Below are positions 7,272 to 14,631 of a stretch of DNA of 64,000 bases, piece by piece. The stretch lies in contig DAOOJE010000017.1 of assembly GCA_035384965.1 (NCBI GenBank), forward strand, positions 13,835 to 77,834, written 5' to 3'. Numbering within the stretch: position 1 is the stretch's first letter; each line of letters begins with the position of its first letter. Under the pieces are notes generated by a model. It ran no database searches and had not been told where the DNA came from. It was given only the letters and a program-made list of their open reading frames with translations. A program made the position numbers and the translations under genes. The DNA comes from JAAYVZ01 sp035384965 (GTDB taxonomy: Bacteria; Acidobacteriota; Thermoanaerobaculia; Thermoanaerobaculales; Thermoanaerobaculaceae).

Positions 7272-8087
7272 ATGGCGATCAAGATCGCGATCGTGAGCCA
7301 GAAAGGGGGAGTGGGAAAGACCACCGTCGCCCTCAACCTGGCCGTGGCCTTGGCCGAGAGCCAGCGCCGGACACTTCTGGTCGACCTCGATCCACAGGGT
7401 GCGATCGGTCTCTCTCTTGCCCGCCAGAACAGCGAGTGGGTGGGCCTGGCCGAGCTTCTCATGGGGCAGACGTCGCCGGAAGCGGCGGTGATCCCCACCA
7501 AGTTACCTGCCCTGTCGATCCTCGCCAGGGGCAGGCTCGATCCCGCTGACGTTTCGGAGTTCGAGAAGGTGGTGCACGTCCCGGGAACGCTCGAACGGAC
7601 GTTGGAGCCCGTCGCCACGGGGTTTCAGTTCGTGCTCATCGACGCCCCGTCAGGTCTCGGCATGGTCCCCCGTGCGGCTCTGTCGTTTGCCGACTTCGCG
7701 CTCGTGCCGTTCCAGGCCGAGACGCTGGCCCTGCGCTCCGTGACCCAGTTGCTCCAGGTCCTCGAGCACGTGCGCGCTAACGAGAACCCGCGCCTGCGCC
7801 TTCTCGGCATCTTGCCGACCATGGTGCGCCTGGGGAAGGAGGCGTCGATGGAAGTCATGTCCCAGGTCTGGAACAACATTGCCGGTGTGCTCGAGACCGT
7901 GGTGCCGTGGTCCGAAACGTACGCCAAGGCCAGCCGAGCAGGGTTGCCGGTGGCGTTCCTGGGAGGTGTCGTGACGCCCGAGGCGCGACGCTTCGAGATG
8001 CTGGTCGGTGAGCTGGAGAGCAGGATCGCTTCCCTGACTGGCCTCACCGGAGAGGGCTATGAGCGACCACAGCGCAACCTTCTCTGA
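7272..8087 (+). CDS. ParA/MinD-family ATPase
   Basis: The 271-residue protein has the deviant Walker A box QKGGVGKTT near residues 10-18, the switch region LLVDLDPQG and the Walker B-like strand FVLIDAPSGLG. This is the ParA/Soj/MinD fold, which forms nucleotide-dependent dimers on DNA or membrane and positions cargo. No ParB or parS-like gene is next to it. There is no obvious C-terminal amphipathic membrane-targeting helix. GGGAGG precedes ATG 7272. It overlaps the following roadblock-like gene by 29 nt, so the two are likely co-translated. A role in positioning or regulating the hydrogenase is inferred only from location. Confidence 0.9.
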   Translation: MAIKIAIVSQKGGVGKTTVALNLAVALAESQRRTLLVDLDPQGAIGLSLARQNSEWVGLAELLMGQTSPEAAVIPTKLPALSILARGRLDPADVSEFEKVVHVPGTLERTLEPVATGFQFVLIDAPSGLGMVPRAALSFADFALVPFQAETLALRSVTQLLQVLEHVRANENPRLRLLGILPTMVRLGKEASMEVMSQVWNNIAGVLETVVPWSETYAKASRAGLPVAFLGGVVTPEARRFEMLVGELESRIASLTGLTGEGYERPQRNLL

Positions 8088-8616
8088 CCTCGAGCTGGCC
8101 GGCCTCTTGAGCCAGCGGCTCCTCGCCCCGCCAGGGGCAGCCGGTCCGGCTCCGGCCCCCCCGTACTCCCGTTTTTCCGCCGCCACCACCCCGGCCGTCC
8201 CGGTGGGACCACGAGCCGCGCCGCCAGCGCGCGCGCCCGTCGAAGGGCCCACGAGCTTCTCGAGCTGGGAACACTTTCTCACCTGGGTCTTGGGATGGAG
8301 CGGTGCAAGGGCGGGGTTTGTCATGGACCCCGAGGGCTTTGCCATTGCCGCCGTGGGAGAGTTGGACGCCGAGCAGGCGCAGGCGCTCGGTGTACACCTC
8401 ATGGTCGCCCTCTCCGAGGCTGACCGGCCCGAGCACCCGGGGGCTCGAGCGCGAGCGATGGCCGTCGAGTACCCGCCGTTCACGGTCACCGGCATGCGCA
8501 TCACGCGGGCGGACGGTGCGGTTTTCACCTTCGGTTTCACGGCCAGTGAGTGCCTGGAGGCCGGCGTGAGGGAGATGATCCGCGCGCAGGCCGCGTTTAA
8601 CCTCCAACACCTTTAG
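8059..8616 (+). CDS. Roadblock-like protein with Pro/Ala-rich N-terminus
   Basis: The 185-residue protein begins with a short helix (LELAGLLSQRLL), then a Pro/Ala-rich linker to about residue 65. A roadblock-like domain follows, with the strand GARAGFVMDPEGFAIAAVG, a helix rich in acidic residues, and the strand GAVFTFGF. It is the third roadblock-type protein of the cluster and overlaps the ParA-type ATPase gene. The N-terminal helix could be a docking peptide for the ATPase; this is a guess. It ends 9 nt from the stop of the convergent acyltransferase gene, with the palindrome GAGCGGCCGCTC between. Confidence 0.6.
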   Translation: MSDHSATFSDLELAGLLSQRLLAPPGAAGPAPAPPYSRFSAATTPAVPVGPRAAPPARAPVEGPTSFSSWEHFLTWVLGWSGARAGFVMDPEGFAIAAVGELDAEQAQALGVHLMVALSEADRPEHPGARARAMAVEYPPFTVTGMRITRADGAVFTFGFTASECLEAGVREMIRAQAAFNLQHL

Positions 8617-8625
8617 AGCGGCCGC

Positions 8626-10428
8626 TCAGCTCGCGGCGGTCCCGTGGGGGTGGCACGACAGGAACGACGCCGCTCCCTCGACACCCATGTAGCGCTCGAG
8701 GGTGCGGCGCTCGGTACGGAGCAAGTCGACGACGATGAGACCGTCCACCACGTCGGCGAACTCCGGATCGACGTTGAACGAGAGGATTCTCCCGCCCAGC
8801 CGCAAATACTGCTTGACGAGGATCGGCACCCCCTTGGCGTCGGCCTCGAGGTCGGAAACGAACGTCGACACCGTGTCGACGTCCCGCGTCGCCCAGGGCT
8901 GCCCCTTGCCCGCCACCGCCTTCCATCGCCGGACCCGGAACGGCCGGCGCGGGCGGGCGAGGTGCGCCCACTCGGAGAGCGCGTGGTTGGCCTTGAGGAA
9001 CTGGGCGATGAGCGCCCGCGAGGCGTGCTGGTAATCGGCCGAGATGCTCACCGGCCCGAACAGCACCCGGTAGCGGGGATGGCGCACCACGTACTGGCCG
9101 ATCCCCTTCCACAGCAGCATCAGCCCCGCGAACGAGCGCTGGTACTCCTGGCAGATGAACGACCGTCCCATTTCGAGTGCCGGGCCCATGCGCTCGAACA
9201 GTTCAGGGGTGAAGCGCCAGAGCGTGGAGGTGTACAGGCCTGCGATCCCCCTGGCCGGCAGGATCTCGTCGGTCGGGCCCAGACGATAGGCGCCCGCGAC
9301 CTGCTTGCGCTCACCGTCCCAGATGAACAGGTGCAGGTACGTTGCGTCGAACTCGTCGAGGTCGCGCGCCTTGCCGCTGCCCTCGCCCGCCGCCCGGAAC
9401 GTGGCCTCGCGCAGGCGTCCGATCTCGAGCAGCAGGCCGGGGATTTCGGTGGCGCGGGCGACCGCCACGCGCAACCCCCCGGACTCGGCCAGCCAGGCCG
9501 CCGGCGGCAGCGCGTCGAGCTCGGCCTCGAGCACCTCCGGCGCCTGGGGGTCGGCGACCGGCGCCGCCTCGGCGGCCCGAACCCGCCGGCGGCTCGGCCG
9601 CCCGCGACGCTCCAGGTTGAAGGTGCGCTCCCGCAGATAGCGCGTAACCTCGCGCTCGTTCCCCAGGCTCGCGAGACGGGAGGGCGAGATGGGATCGCCG
9701 ACGCGCACGACGAGCGTGCGCGAGCGCTTGTTGAGCAGTTCCCGCACCAGCAGCGCCGTGCGCAGGCGCGGGTGGAGGAGCCCGGCGAGGTGGAAGACCG
9801 GCCCATTGTTGCCAGCAAAGAACACCGGCACGGCGGCAGCCCCGCCGCGCCGCACGATGCGGGCGGCAGTGTCGTTCCACGGCGGGTCGGTGACACGCAG
9901 GCCGCGCAGCCGGAGGCTCGCCACCTCGCCAGCCGGGAAGATCGCCAGCAACCCGCCGCCCTCCACCCAGCGGATGGCCTCCCGCAGCCCGGCGCGGCTG
10001 GCGGCGGCGGCTCGCGGGCCCCCGAATGGATCCACGAAGATGAACAGCTCGCGCAGTGGCTCGAACACCTCCAGGAGGAAGTTGGCCATGATGCGTACGT
10101 CGGGTCGCCGCCGGGTCAGCAGCGCCCCCAGCACGAGGCCCTCGATGCCCCCGAACGGGTGGTTCGCGACCACCACCGCGGGACCGCTGACCGGGATCCT
10201 CGCGAGGTCGGCGTCGGAGACCTCGAACCCGACCCCGAGCGCCGCCAGCCCCTCGGTGCAGAAGCGCGCCGGATCGGCAAGGCCAGCCAGTGGCGCATAC
10301 ACCTTCCTGAGCCGGTCGACGGCGAGCAGGCGCTCGAGCGGCGCCCGCCACAGGACAGCAAGGTCGAGCTTCCGACCTTCCGGCGGCTCCAGTGTGTACC
10401 GGAGCTCGCTCCTGTTCGTCCGCGGCAT
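8626..10428 (-). CDS. Fused acyltransferase, OlsF-like (LPLAT + OlsB-type GNAT)
   Basis: The 600-residue protein joins two acyltransferase parts. The N-terminal half is a lysophospholipid acyltransferase-like domain with the NHPFGGIEG motif around residues 90-98; the usual Asp of NHPxGxxDG is Glu here. The C-terminal half resembles OlsB/hemolysin-type GNAT proteins (RLREATFRAAGEGSG, then EFDATYLHLFIWD). Fusions of this kind (OlsF) make ornithine lipids by N- and O-acylation; whether this one acts on ornithine or another amine is unknown. GGGGAGG lies 8 nt before the ATG. It is convergent with the hydrogenase cluster. Confidence 0.8.
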   Translation of the reverse strand: MPRTNRSELRYTLEPPEGRKLDLAVLWRAPLERLLAVDRLRKVYAPLAGLADPARFCTEGLAALGVGFEVSDADLARIPVSGPAVVVANHPFGGIEGLVLGALLTRRRPDVRIMANFLLEVFEPLRELFIFVDPFGGPRAAAASRAGLREAIRWVEGGGLLAIFPAGEVASLRLRGLRVTDPPWNDTAARIVRRGGAAAVPVFFAGNNGPVFHLAGLLHPRLRTALLVRELLNKRSRTLVVRVGDPISPSRLASLGNEREVTRYLRERTFNLERRGRPSRRRVRAAEAAPVADPQAPEVLEAELDALPPAAWLAESGGLRVAVARATEIPGLLLEIGRLREATFRAAGEGSGKARDLDEFDATYLHLFIWDGERKQVAGAYRLGPTDEILPARGIAGLYTSTLWRFTPELFERMGPALEMGRSFICQEYQRSFAGLMLLWKGIGQYVVRHPRYRVLFGPVSISADYQHASRALIAQFLKANHALSEWAHLARPRRPFRVRRWKAVAGKGQPWATRDVDTVSTFVSDLEADAKGVPILVKQYLRLGGRILSFNVDPEFADVVDGLIVVDLLRTERRTLERYMGVEGAASFLSCHPHGTAAS

Positions 10429-10483
10429 ACGTCGATCCTCCCCGCGCGGCAGTGTGCGAAGCCTCCGTGAAGCTGCTGCGAAG

Positions 10484-12859
10484 CTACTGCACTCCCATCG
10501 TCACGGTCGTCGGATCGCCGGTGCTGCCGTCCACGACCGACGCAAAGGCGATGACCCGGGCCTCGCCCGGCGTGACGCGCACCTCGGCGTAGGCGGCCGC
10601 CGCGCCGGCGGGCAGCGCCCGTGTGACGGCCGTGCGGTGGCCGGGCTGCACGCCCAGGAGCAGCGGCTGCCCGAGCGCCGCGCCGCCGTTGTTGAAGAAC
10701 CGCACCTCGGCCGTGGCCGCAACGGCGCCGACGTTCACCACCTCGACGTTGGTGCGGAACTGCCCGTCGCTGCGCAGGCCGGGCAGGAAGCCCACGGCGG
10801 TTCCGGTCAGGGCGCCGGTGACCTCCAGGCCGTCGTACGACTGACCGTAGGTCCGGGCCGCGCTGCTCTCTCCTTGCTTCGAGTAAGTGCGGGCCGTCAC
10901 CAGCAGCGGCTGCGTGCTCTCCACCACGATCACCCCGACGTCCTGACCAGTCACCCCGAACAGGGTCGGCAACACGTTGCTCCACGTCACCTGCTGGCGA
11001 GCGAGCACGCGCATCGTGACCGGAGGCGGGCTCGCGTTGCCGTAAAAGCTCAGCCGGATATCGGCGGCCAGCCCCGAAGTGTTGAGCACCGCGAGGTCCG
11101 AGTACCAGTCGGTGGGCGGCACCCCGGGCAGGCGGGCGATCCCCGAGACGTAGTAGGCGCGGGCGTACGACGGCCCGCTGCAGGTGCTGTCGTAGGCGAC
11201 CTGGGTGGAGCCCGACCACTCGGAGGAGAGCCCGCAGCCGGCAGTGGCGCGCACCCGGAAGTGCAGCGTCGCGCTGGTCGGCCGTGTGGTCGAGTAGCCG
11301 ACCGAAGTGCCGGACGCCTGGAGCGTCGCCTCCGGTGACGAGAAGACCGGCGAGTCGTCCACTTCGACCGTGTAGCCGGCGGCGCCGGCGACCGCCCCCC
11401 AGCTGAGCGTCACCTGCTCGCCCGAGCAGATCCGCGTCCGGTTGGCCGAAAGGCCCGCCGGCACCGCCGGGGGGGTGCAGCCGCTGGCGAGCAGCGCCAG
11501 CGCCGCCTGCGCGTCGACCCGGCGCCGCTCGACGTTGTTGCGGGAATCCCTCACGTTCCTACCGGTCGACTCGAGCGCCTGCCGCAGCGCCGTCACGGTC
11601 CCCGCCGGCACGGCCTGCGAGAGCAGCGCCGCGACCCCCGCCACGTATGGCGCCGCCGCCGAGGTGCCCCCGAAACAGTCCTCGAGCCCGCCGCCCTTGC
11701 GCGCCGTCGAGGCGCAGTGCGAGGGCGCCCACACGCCGAGCTTGCCCCCCGAGTCCGAATAGCATGCGATGGCGTCGGCGCCGGTGACGAGGTCGAAGCA
11801 GCCCAGCAGGTTGCACTGCAGGTCGCCGTACGCCTGGAGCCCCACGTTGGCGTCGTACACGGCCCCGACCGCGAGCGCCGTCGAGATGCACGCCGGCCAC
11901 GCGACGCCGGTGGAACAGCCGCCGTTCCCCGCCGCCACCGTGACGAGCACCCCGGCCTCCACGAGCGCCTGGAAGGCGGTGGCGAAGTCGGTCGACAGGG
12001 CGTCGCAGCTGCCTTCCGCCGGCGGCCACTCGGTGTCGTCGTAGCCACCGAGCGACATGTTGAGGACCTTGATGTTGTGCGGGTTGCCAGCGGCAATCGA
12101 GCCCAGGACCGCGTCGATGCCTGCCAGGATCTGGTCCGAGGTCCCCTCGCCGTTGGCGTCCAGCACCCGCACCGCGACGATACGGGCCTCGGGCGCCACG
12201 CCGTTGCCGGACCCGCCGGCGATGGCCGCCACCGCCGTGCCGTGGCCCTCCTCGTCCATCGGGTCGGCGTCGTCGTCGACCGCGTCGAAGAGCTTGATGG
12301 TCTTGGCCCCGGCCAGCTCGGCGTGGTTGTAGTCGACGCCGGTGTCGAGCACCGCGATCCCGATCCCCGCGCCCCGGTACCCCTGGGCATGCACCTCCGG
12401 CACGTGCAGAAGCTGCTTGCCCTCGGTCCGCATGACCCGCGCCGTGCGCACCGGCGTCACGGCCAACACGGCGGCGTGACCGGCGAGCGCCGGGAGCGCC
12501 CCGGCCGGCACCCGCACCGCGGCCAGCGGCAGGTGGCGATACCGGCGCACCACCACCACCCCGTCGGCGGCGAGGTCAGCAGCGAGGGCATCGACCGTCT
12601 CCGCGACCCACTCCTGCTGCCGGGGCGCCGCCAACGACGACAGCGAACCCGCCGGCTCGCGCAGCGTCACCATGCACGCCACCACGCGTTCCGGCGTCGC
12701 GGACGCGGCGACGAGCGCAGGAGTGACCTTCGCGTGCCAACCCGCCGCCCCGGAGGGCTCTGCGGCCGCCGCCACCGCGATCAGGAGGGCGGCGAGCACG
12801 CCGCCGGCGGTCCTCCCCCGACGCAGGCACGGACGGGCGGTGCGGTTTGGTGTGGGCAT
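10484..12859 (-). CDS. Secreted subtilisin-like protease (S8)
   Basis: The 791-residue precursor has a signal peptide (about residues 1-39) and an inhibitor-like prodomain (about 55-140). The S8 catalytic domain follows with the triad D172 (VLDTGVD), H206 (EEGHGTAVA) and S400 (FGGTSAAAP). After it come a fibronectin-like domain and a C-terminal beta domain ending in VIAFASVVDGSTGDPTTV. That last module is also found in the fragment at 14185-14517. I start at ATG 12859 because GAGAGGAGG lies just upstream; the longer frame lacks a signal peptide at its front. It is predicted to be exported and to degrade extracellular or periplasmic protein. Confidence 0.9.
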   Translation of the reverse strand: MPTPNRTARPCLRRGRTAGGVLAALLIAVAAAAEPSGAAGWHAKVTPALVAASATPERVVACMVTLREPAGSLSSLAAPRQQEWVAETVDALAADLAADGVVVVRRYRHLPLAAVRVPAGALPALAGHAAVLAVTPVRTARVMRTEGKQLLHVPEVHAQGYRGAGIGIAVLDTGVDYNHAELAGAKTIKLFDAVDDDADPMDEEGHGTAVAAIAGGSGNGVAPEARIVAVRVLDANGEGTSDQILAGIDAVLGSIAAGNPHNIKVLNMSLGGYDDTEWPPAEGSCDALSTDFATAFQALVEAGVLVTVAAGNGGCSTGVAWPACISTALAVGAVYDANVGLQAYGDLQCNLLGCFDLVTGADAIACYSDSGGKLGVWAPSHCASTARKGGGLEDCFGGTSAAAPYVAGVAALLSQAVPAGTVTALRQALESTGRNVRDSRNNVERRRVDAQAALALLASGCTPPAVPAGLSANRTRICSGEQVTLSWGAVAGAAGYTVEVDDSPVFSSPEATLQASGTSVGYSTTRPTSATLHFRVRATAGCGLSSEWSGSTQVAYDSTCSGPSYARAYYVSGIARLPGVPPTDWYSDLAVLNTSGLAADIRLSFYGNASPPPVTMRVLARQQVTWSNVLPTLFGVTGQDVGVIVVESTQPLLVTARTYSKQGESSAARTYGQSYDGLEVTGALTGTAVGFLPGLRSDGQFRTNVEVVNVGAVAATAEVRFFNNGGAALGQPLLLGVQPGHRTAVTRALPAGAAAAYAEVRVTPGEARVIAFASVVDGSTGDPTTVTMGVQ

Positions 12860-12901
12860 GGCGCCTCCTCTCCAGCGCATTGTAGTCCCGGCCCCGCGCG
12901 C

Positions 12902-12907
12902 TATCCT
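12902..12907 (+). promoter_or_regulatory. -10 hexamer TATCCT before the pseudouridine synthase
   Basis: The hexamer ends exactly 6 nt before the GTG at 12914, so +1 would fall on the start codon. No Shine-Dalgarno lies in between. Confidence 0.4.
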
Positions 12908-12913
12908 CGTGCC

Positions 12914-13543
12914 GTGGCCTCGACGCTGCCAGCAACGACCTGTCGCATCTACGCCTTCCATAAGCCGCGCGGTGTGCTGGTCTCGACCGTCTCCGAAAAC
13001 GCGGCACGAACGGTGTTCGAGTTGCTGCCCGAGGAGATCCGGGGCTTTTTCGCGGTCGGCCGCCTCGACAAGGACTCGGAAGGGCTGCTCCTGCTGTGCG
13101 ACGACGCCCGGACCGCGCAGCGCCTCATGGACCCCGGGACGCTCGCCAAAACCTACATCGTGACCGTGGAGGGGTTTCCCGACGAGCCGGCTCTCGACCG
13201 CCTGCGGGCCGGAGGGCTGCGTCTCGGCCTCCGCGCCACCCGTCCGCTCGAGGTCCGCCGGCTGGGCAAGGCGCCGCGCGGCGGCACGCGGTGCGAGGTG
13301 GTGCTCCACGAGGGCATCAACCGGCAGATTCGCCGCAGCTTCCAGCTCCTCGGCCACCGCGTGCGGCGGCTTTGTCGGGTGGCCGTCGGGCCGGTGCAGC
13401 TCGCCACCCTGCCGCCAGGAGAGGGCCGGGAACTCGACCCCGCCGAGGTGCGGGGGCTTCTCACCGCCGCCGGCGTGCTCGAGGTCAATGCCCGCACCCG
13501 CAGGGCCGCCCCCGCCACGACGCCACGCCCTCGCGGGCGATGA
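12914..13543 (+). CDS. RsuA/RluE-family pseudouridine synthase
   Basis: The 209-residue enzyme converts uridine to pseudouridine in RNA, most likely rRNA. The catalytic Asp lies in GRLDKDSEGLLLL, with YAFHKPRGVLVS before it and KTYIVTVEG after it, all family hallmarks. The motif HEGINRQIRR near residue 135 is also conserved. No S4 domain precedes the catalytic domain, which is typical of RluE-like members. The GTG start is chosen by homology and by the -10 hexamer 6 nt upstream. Its last 59 nt overlap the convergent transporter gene, giving an Arg-rich tail. Confidence 0.88.
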   Translation: MASTLPATTCRIYAFHKPRGVLVSTVSENAARTVFELLPEEIRGFFAVGRLDKDSEGLLLLCDDARTAQRLMDPGTLAKTYIVTVEGFPDEPALDRLRAGGLRLGLRATRPLEVRRLGKAPRGGTRCEVVLHEGINRQIRRSFQLLGHRVRRLCRVAVGPVQLATLPPGEGRELDPAEVRGLLTAAGVLEVNARTRRAAPATTPRPRGR

Positions 13544-14153
13544 TCGGCACCATCGCGAGACCGGCCACCGGGTCGGCCCACCACCACCCCAGTGCGACGT
13601 TGAGCCCGAGGCCCGCCAGCAGGATCGCCGACAGGTACGCACAAAGGTCCGTCTGGCGCGAGTCGGCGTGCAACGCGCGGCTCGTGATCCCGGCCGCGAC
13701 ACGGCGCTTGGCCCGGGCCAGCAGCGGCATGACGACGAGCGACAAGGTCGCGATGACGATTCCGGGCGGGCTGGCCTCCGGCTCCTCGCGGGCCCACAGC
13801 GAATGGGCGCTGTCCGCGGCGACGTAGGCGGCCAGCGCCAGGAAGCTGAGGCCGACGAGGCGGAGCGCGCGTCGCTCCGAGGCCTCTCGCACCGCCGGGT
13901 CGTCGCGGCGCAGGCGCCAGAGCAGCGCCACGCCCGAAGCCGACTCGATCACCGAGTCGAGCCCGAACCCCACCAGGGCGATGGAGCCGGCCGCCCACCC
14001 GGCCGCGATGGAGACGACCGCCTCCACCACGTTCCACCCTACCGTCAGCCACTCGAGCCGGAGCCCTCGCCGGACGAGCGCCAGCCGGCGGACCTCGTCC
14101 TCGCCTGTCGAGCTCCGACAGGTACCTTCCTCATACCCATGCGCTCCGCTCAA
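13485..14153 (-). CDS. CDF-type cation transporter, short form
   Basis: About 222 residues with five to six membrane helices. The metal-site motifs of cation diffusion facilitators are recognisable: GFGLDSVIESASG (DxxxE) in the second helix and HADSRQTD in the later helix. This short form lacks the cytoplasmic C-terminal domain. It probably exports a divalent metal such as Zn or Co. The start is uncertain: no ATG lies in frame near the homology start, so I use the TTG at 14153, which has AAGGGGAC upstream. The longer ATG start at 14312 would run through the neighbouring fragment. The 3' end overlaps the convergent pseudouridine synthase. Confidence 0.78.
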   Translation of the reverse strand: MSGAHGYEEGTCRSSTGEDEVRRLALVRRGLRLEWLTVGWNVVEAVVSIAAGWAAGSIALVGFGLDSVIESASGVALLWRLRRDDPAVREASERRALRLVGLSFLALAAYVAADSAHSLWAREEPEASPPGIVIATLSLVVMPLLARAKRRVAAGITSRALHADSRQTDLCAYLSAILLAGLGLNVALGWWWADPVAGLAMVPIIAREGVASWRGRPCGCGH

Positions 14154-14184
14154 GTGCCGTCCCCTTTCCCCAGCATCCTGCTTC

Positions 14185-14517
14185 TCATTGCTTCGCCGGC
14201 ACGGTGATCGGGTCGTTGGTGCGGTTGTCGATCCCCGAGGCGCAGACGACCACGCCCGAGCCCGAGGTGACGACGACCGTTGCGTCGCCCCTGTCGAGGT
14301 CTGTGGGCACAATTGAGGTCGAGCGGTTGAGGATGGACAGATCGCTGCGCCTCTGGCTGGACGCGGCGCCTACCTGCGGCAACCGCCGCCGCGGGAAGAG
14401 CTCCTCGGGGGGGAGCAGACCGGGGTCGGGACGAAGCCACGGCTTCAGGCCGGCGACCTCCGGGTCTTTGCGGCCAACCACGACCCTACTGGGCTTGAGT
14501 TTCCCACACGCGGACAT
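14185..14517 (-). pseudogene. Remnant of a secreted-protein gene
   Basis: A 110-residue ORF with no signal peptide and no domain in its first 70 residues. The last 40 residues (GDATVVVTSGSGVVVCASGIDNRTNDPIT) match the C-terminal module of the subtilase at 10484-12859 (VTPGEARVIAFASVVDGSTGDPT) in spacing and key residues. That module normally ends large exported proteins, so this looks like the tail end of a deleted gene. A short intact gene cannot be excluded. Confidence 0.45.
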
Positions 14518-14599
14518 GGCCCCCCTCTGGCGGCCGCCGACACCTTGGACCGCCGCCCCCAGCTTACGCCACGCCGTTCCAGGCGGGGGTCTGGTAGTT

Positions 14600-14627
14600 G
14601 TCGCTTTTCGCCTCTTGCCTCTTGCCT
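14600..14627. repeat. Four heptads, AGGCAAG family (inverted)
   Basis: Read on the minus strand the stretch is AGGCAAG, AGGCAAG, AGGCGAA, AAGCGAC. It sits just past the glnA stop. The first unit is identical to one at 697-703. Confidence 0.65.
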
Positions 14628-14631
14628 GCCT

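Larger units (their letters stand above)
14154..14631. other. Gene-poor stretch with fragment and repeats
   Basis: This stretch between the transporter and glnA holds only the degraded fragment at 14185-14517 and the heptad repeats at 14600-14627. I see no other gene or clear promoter. Confidence 0.5.

Noticed and set aside
8616..8627. GAGCGGCCGCTC palindrome as a terminator
   Set aside because: It is a perfect palindrome without room for a loop beyond a 4-bp stem; too weak to call.
8644..10470. A 608-residue plus-strand ORF opposite the acyltransferase
   Set aside because: It is an antisense shadow in high-GC DNA; the minus strand shows two known domains.
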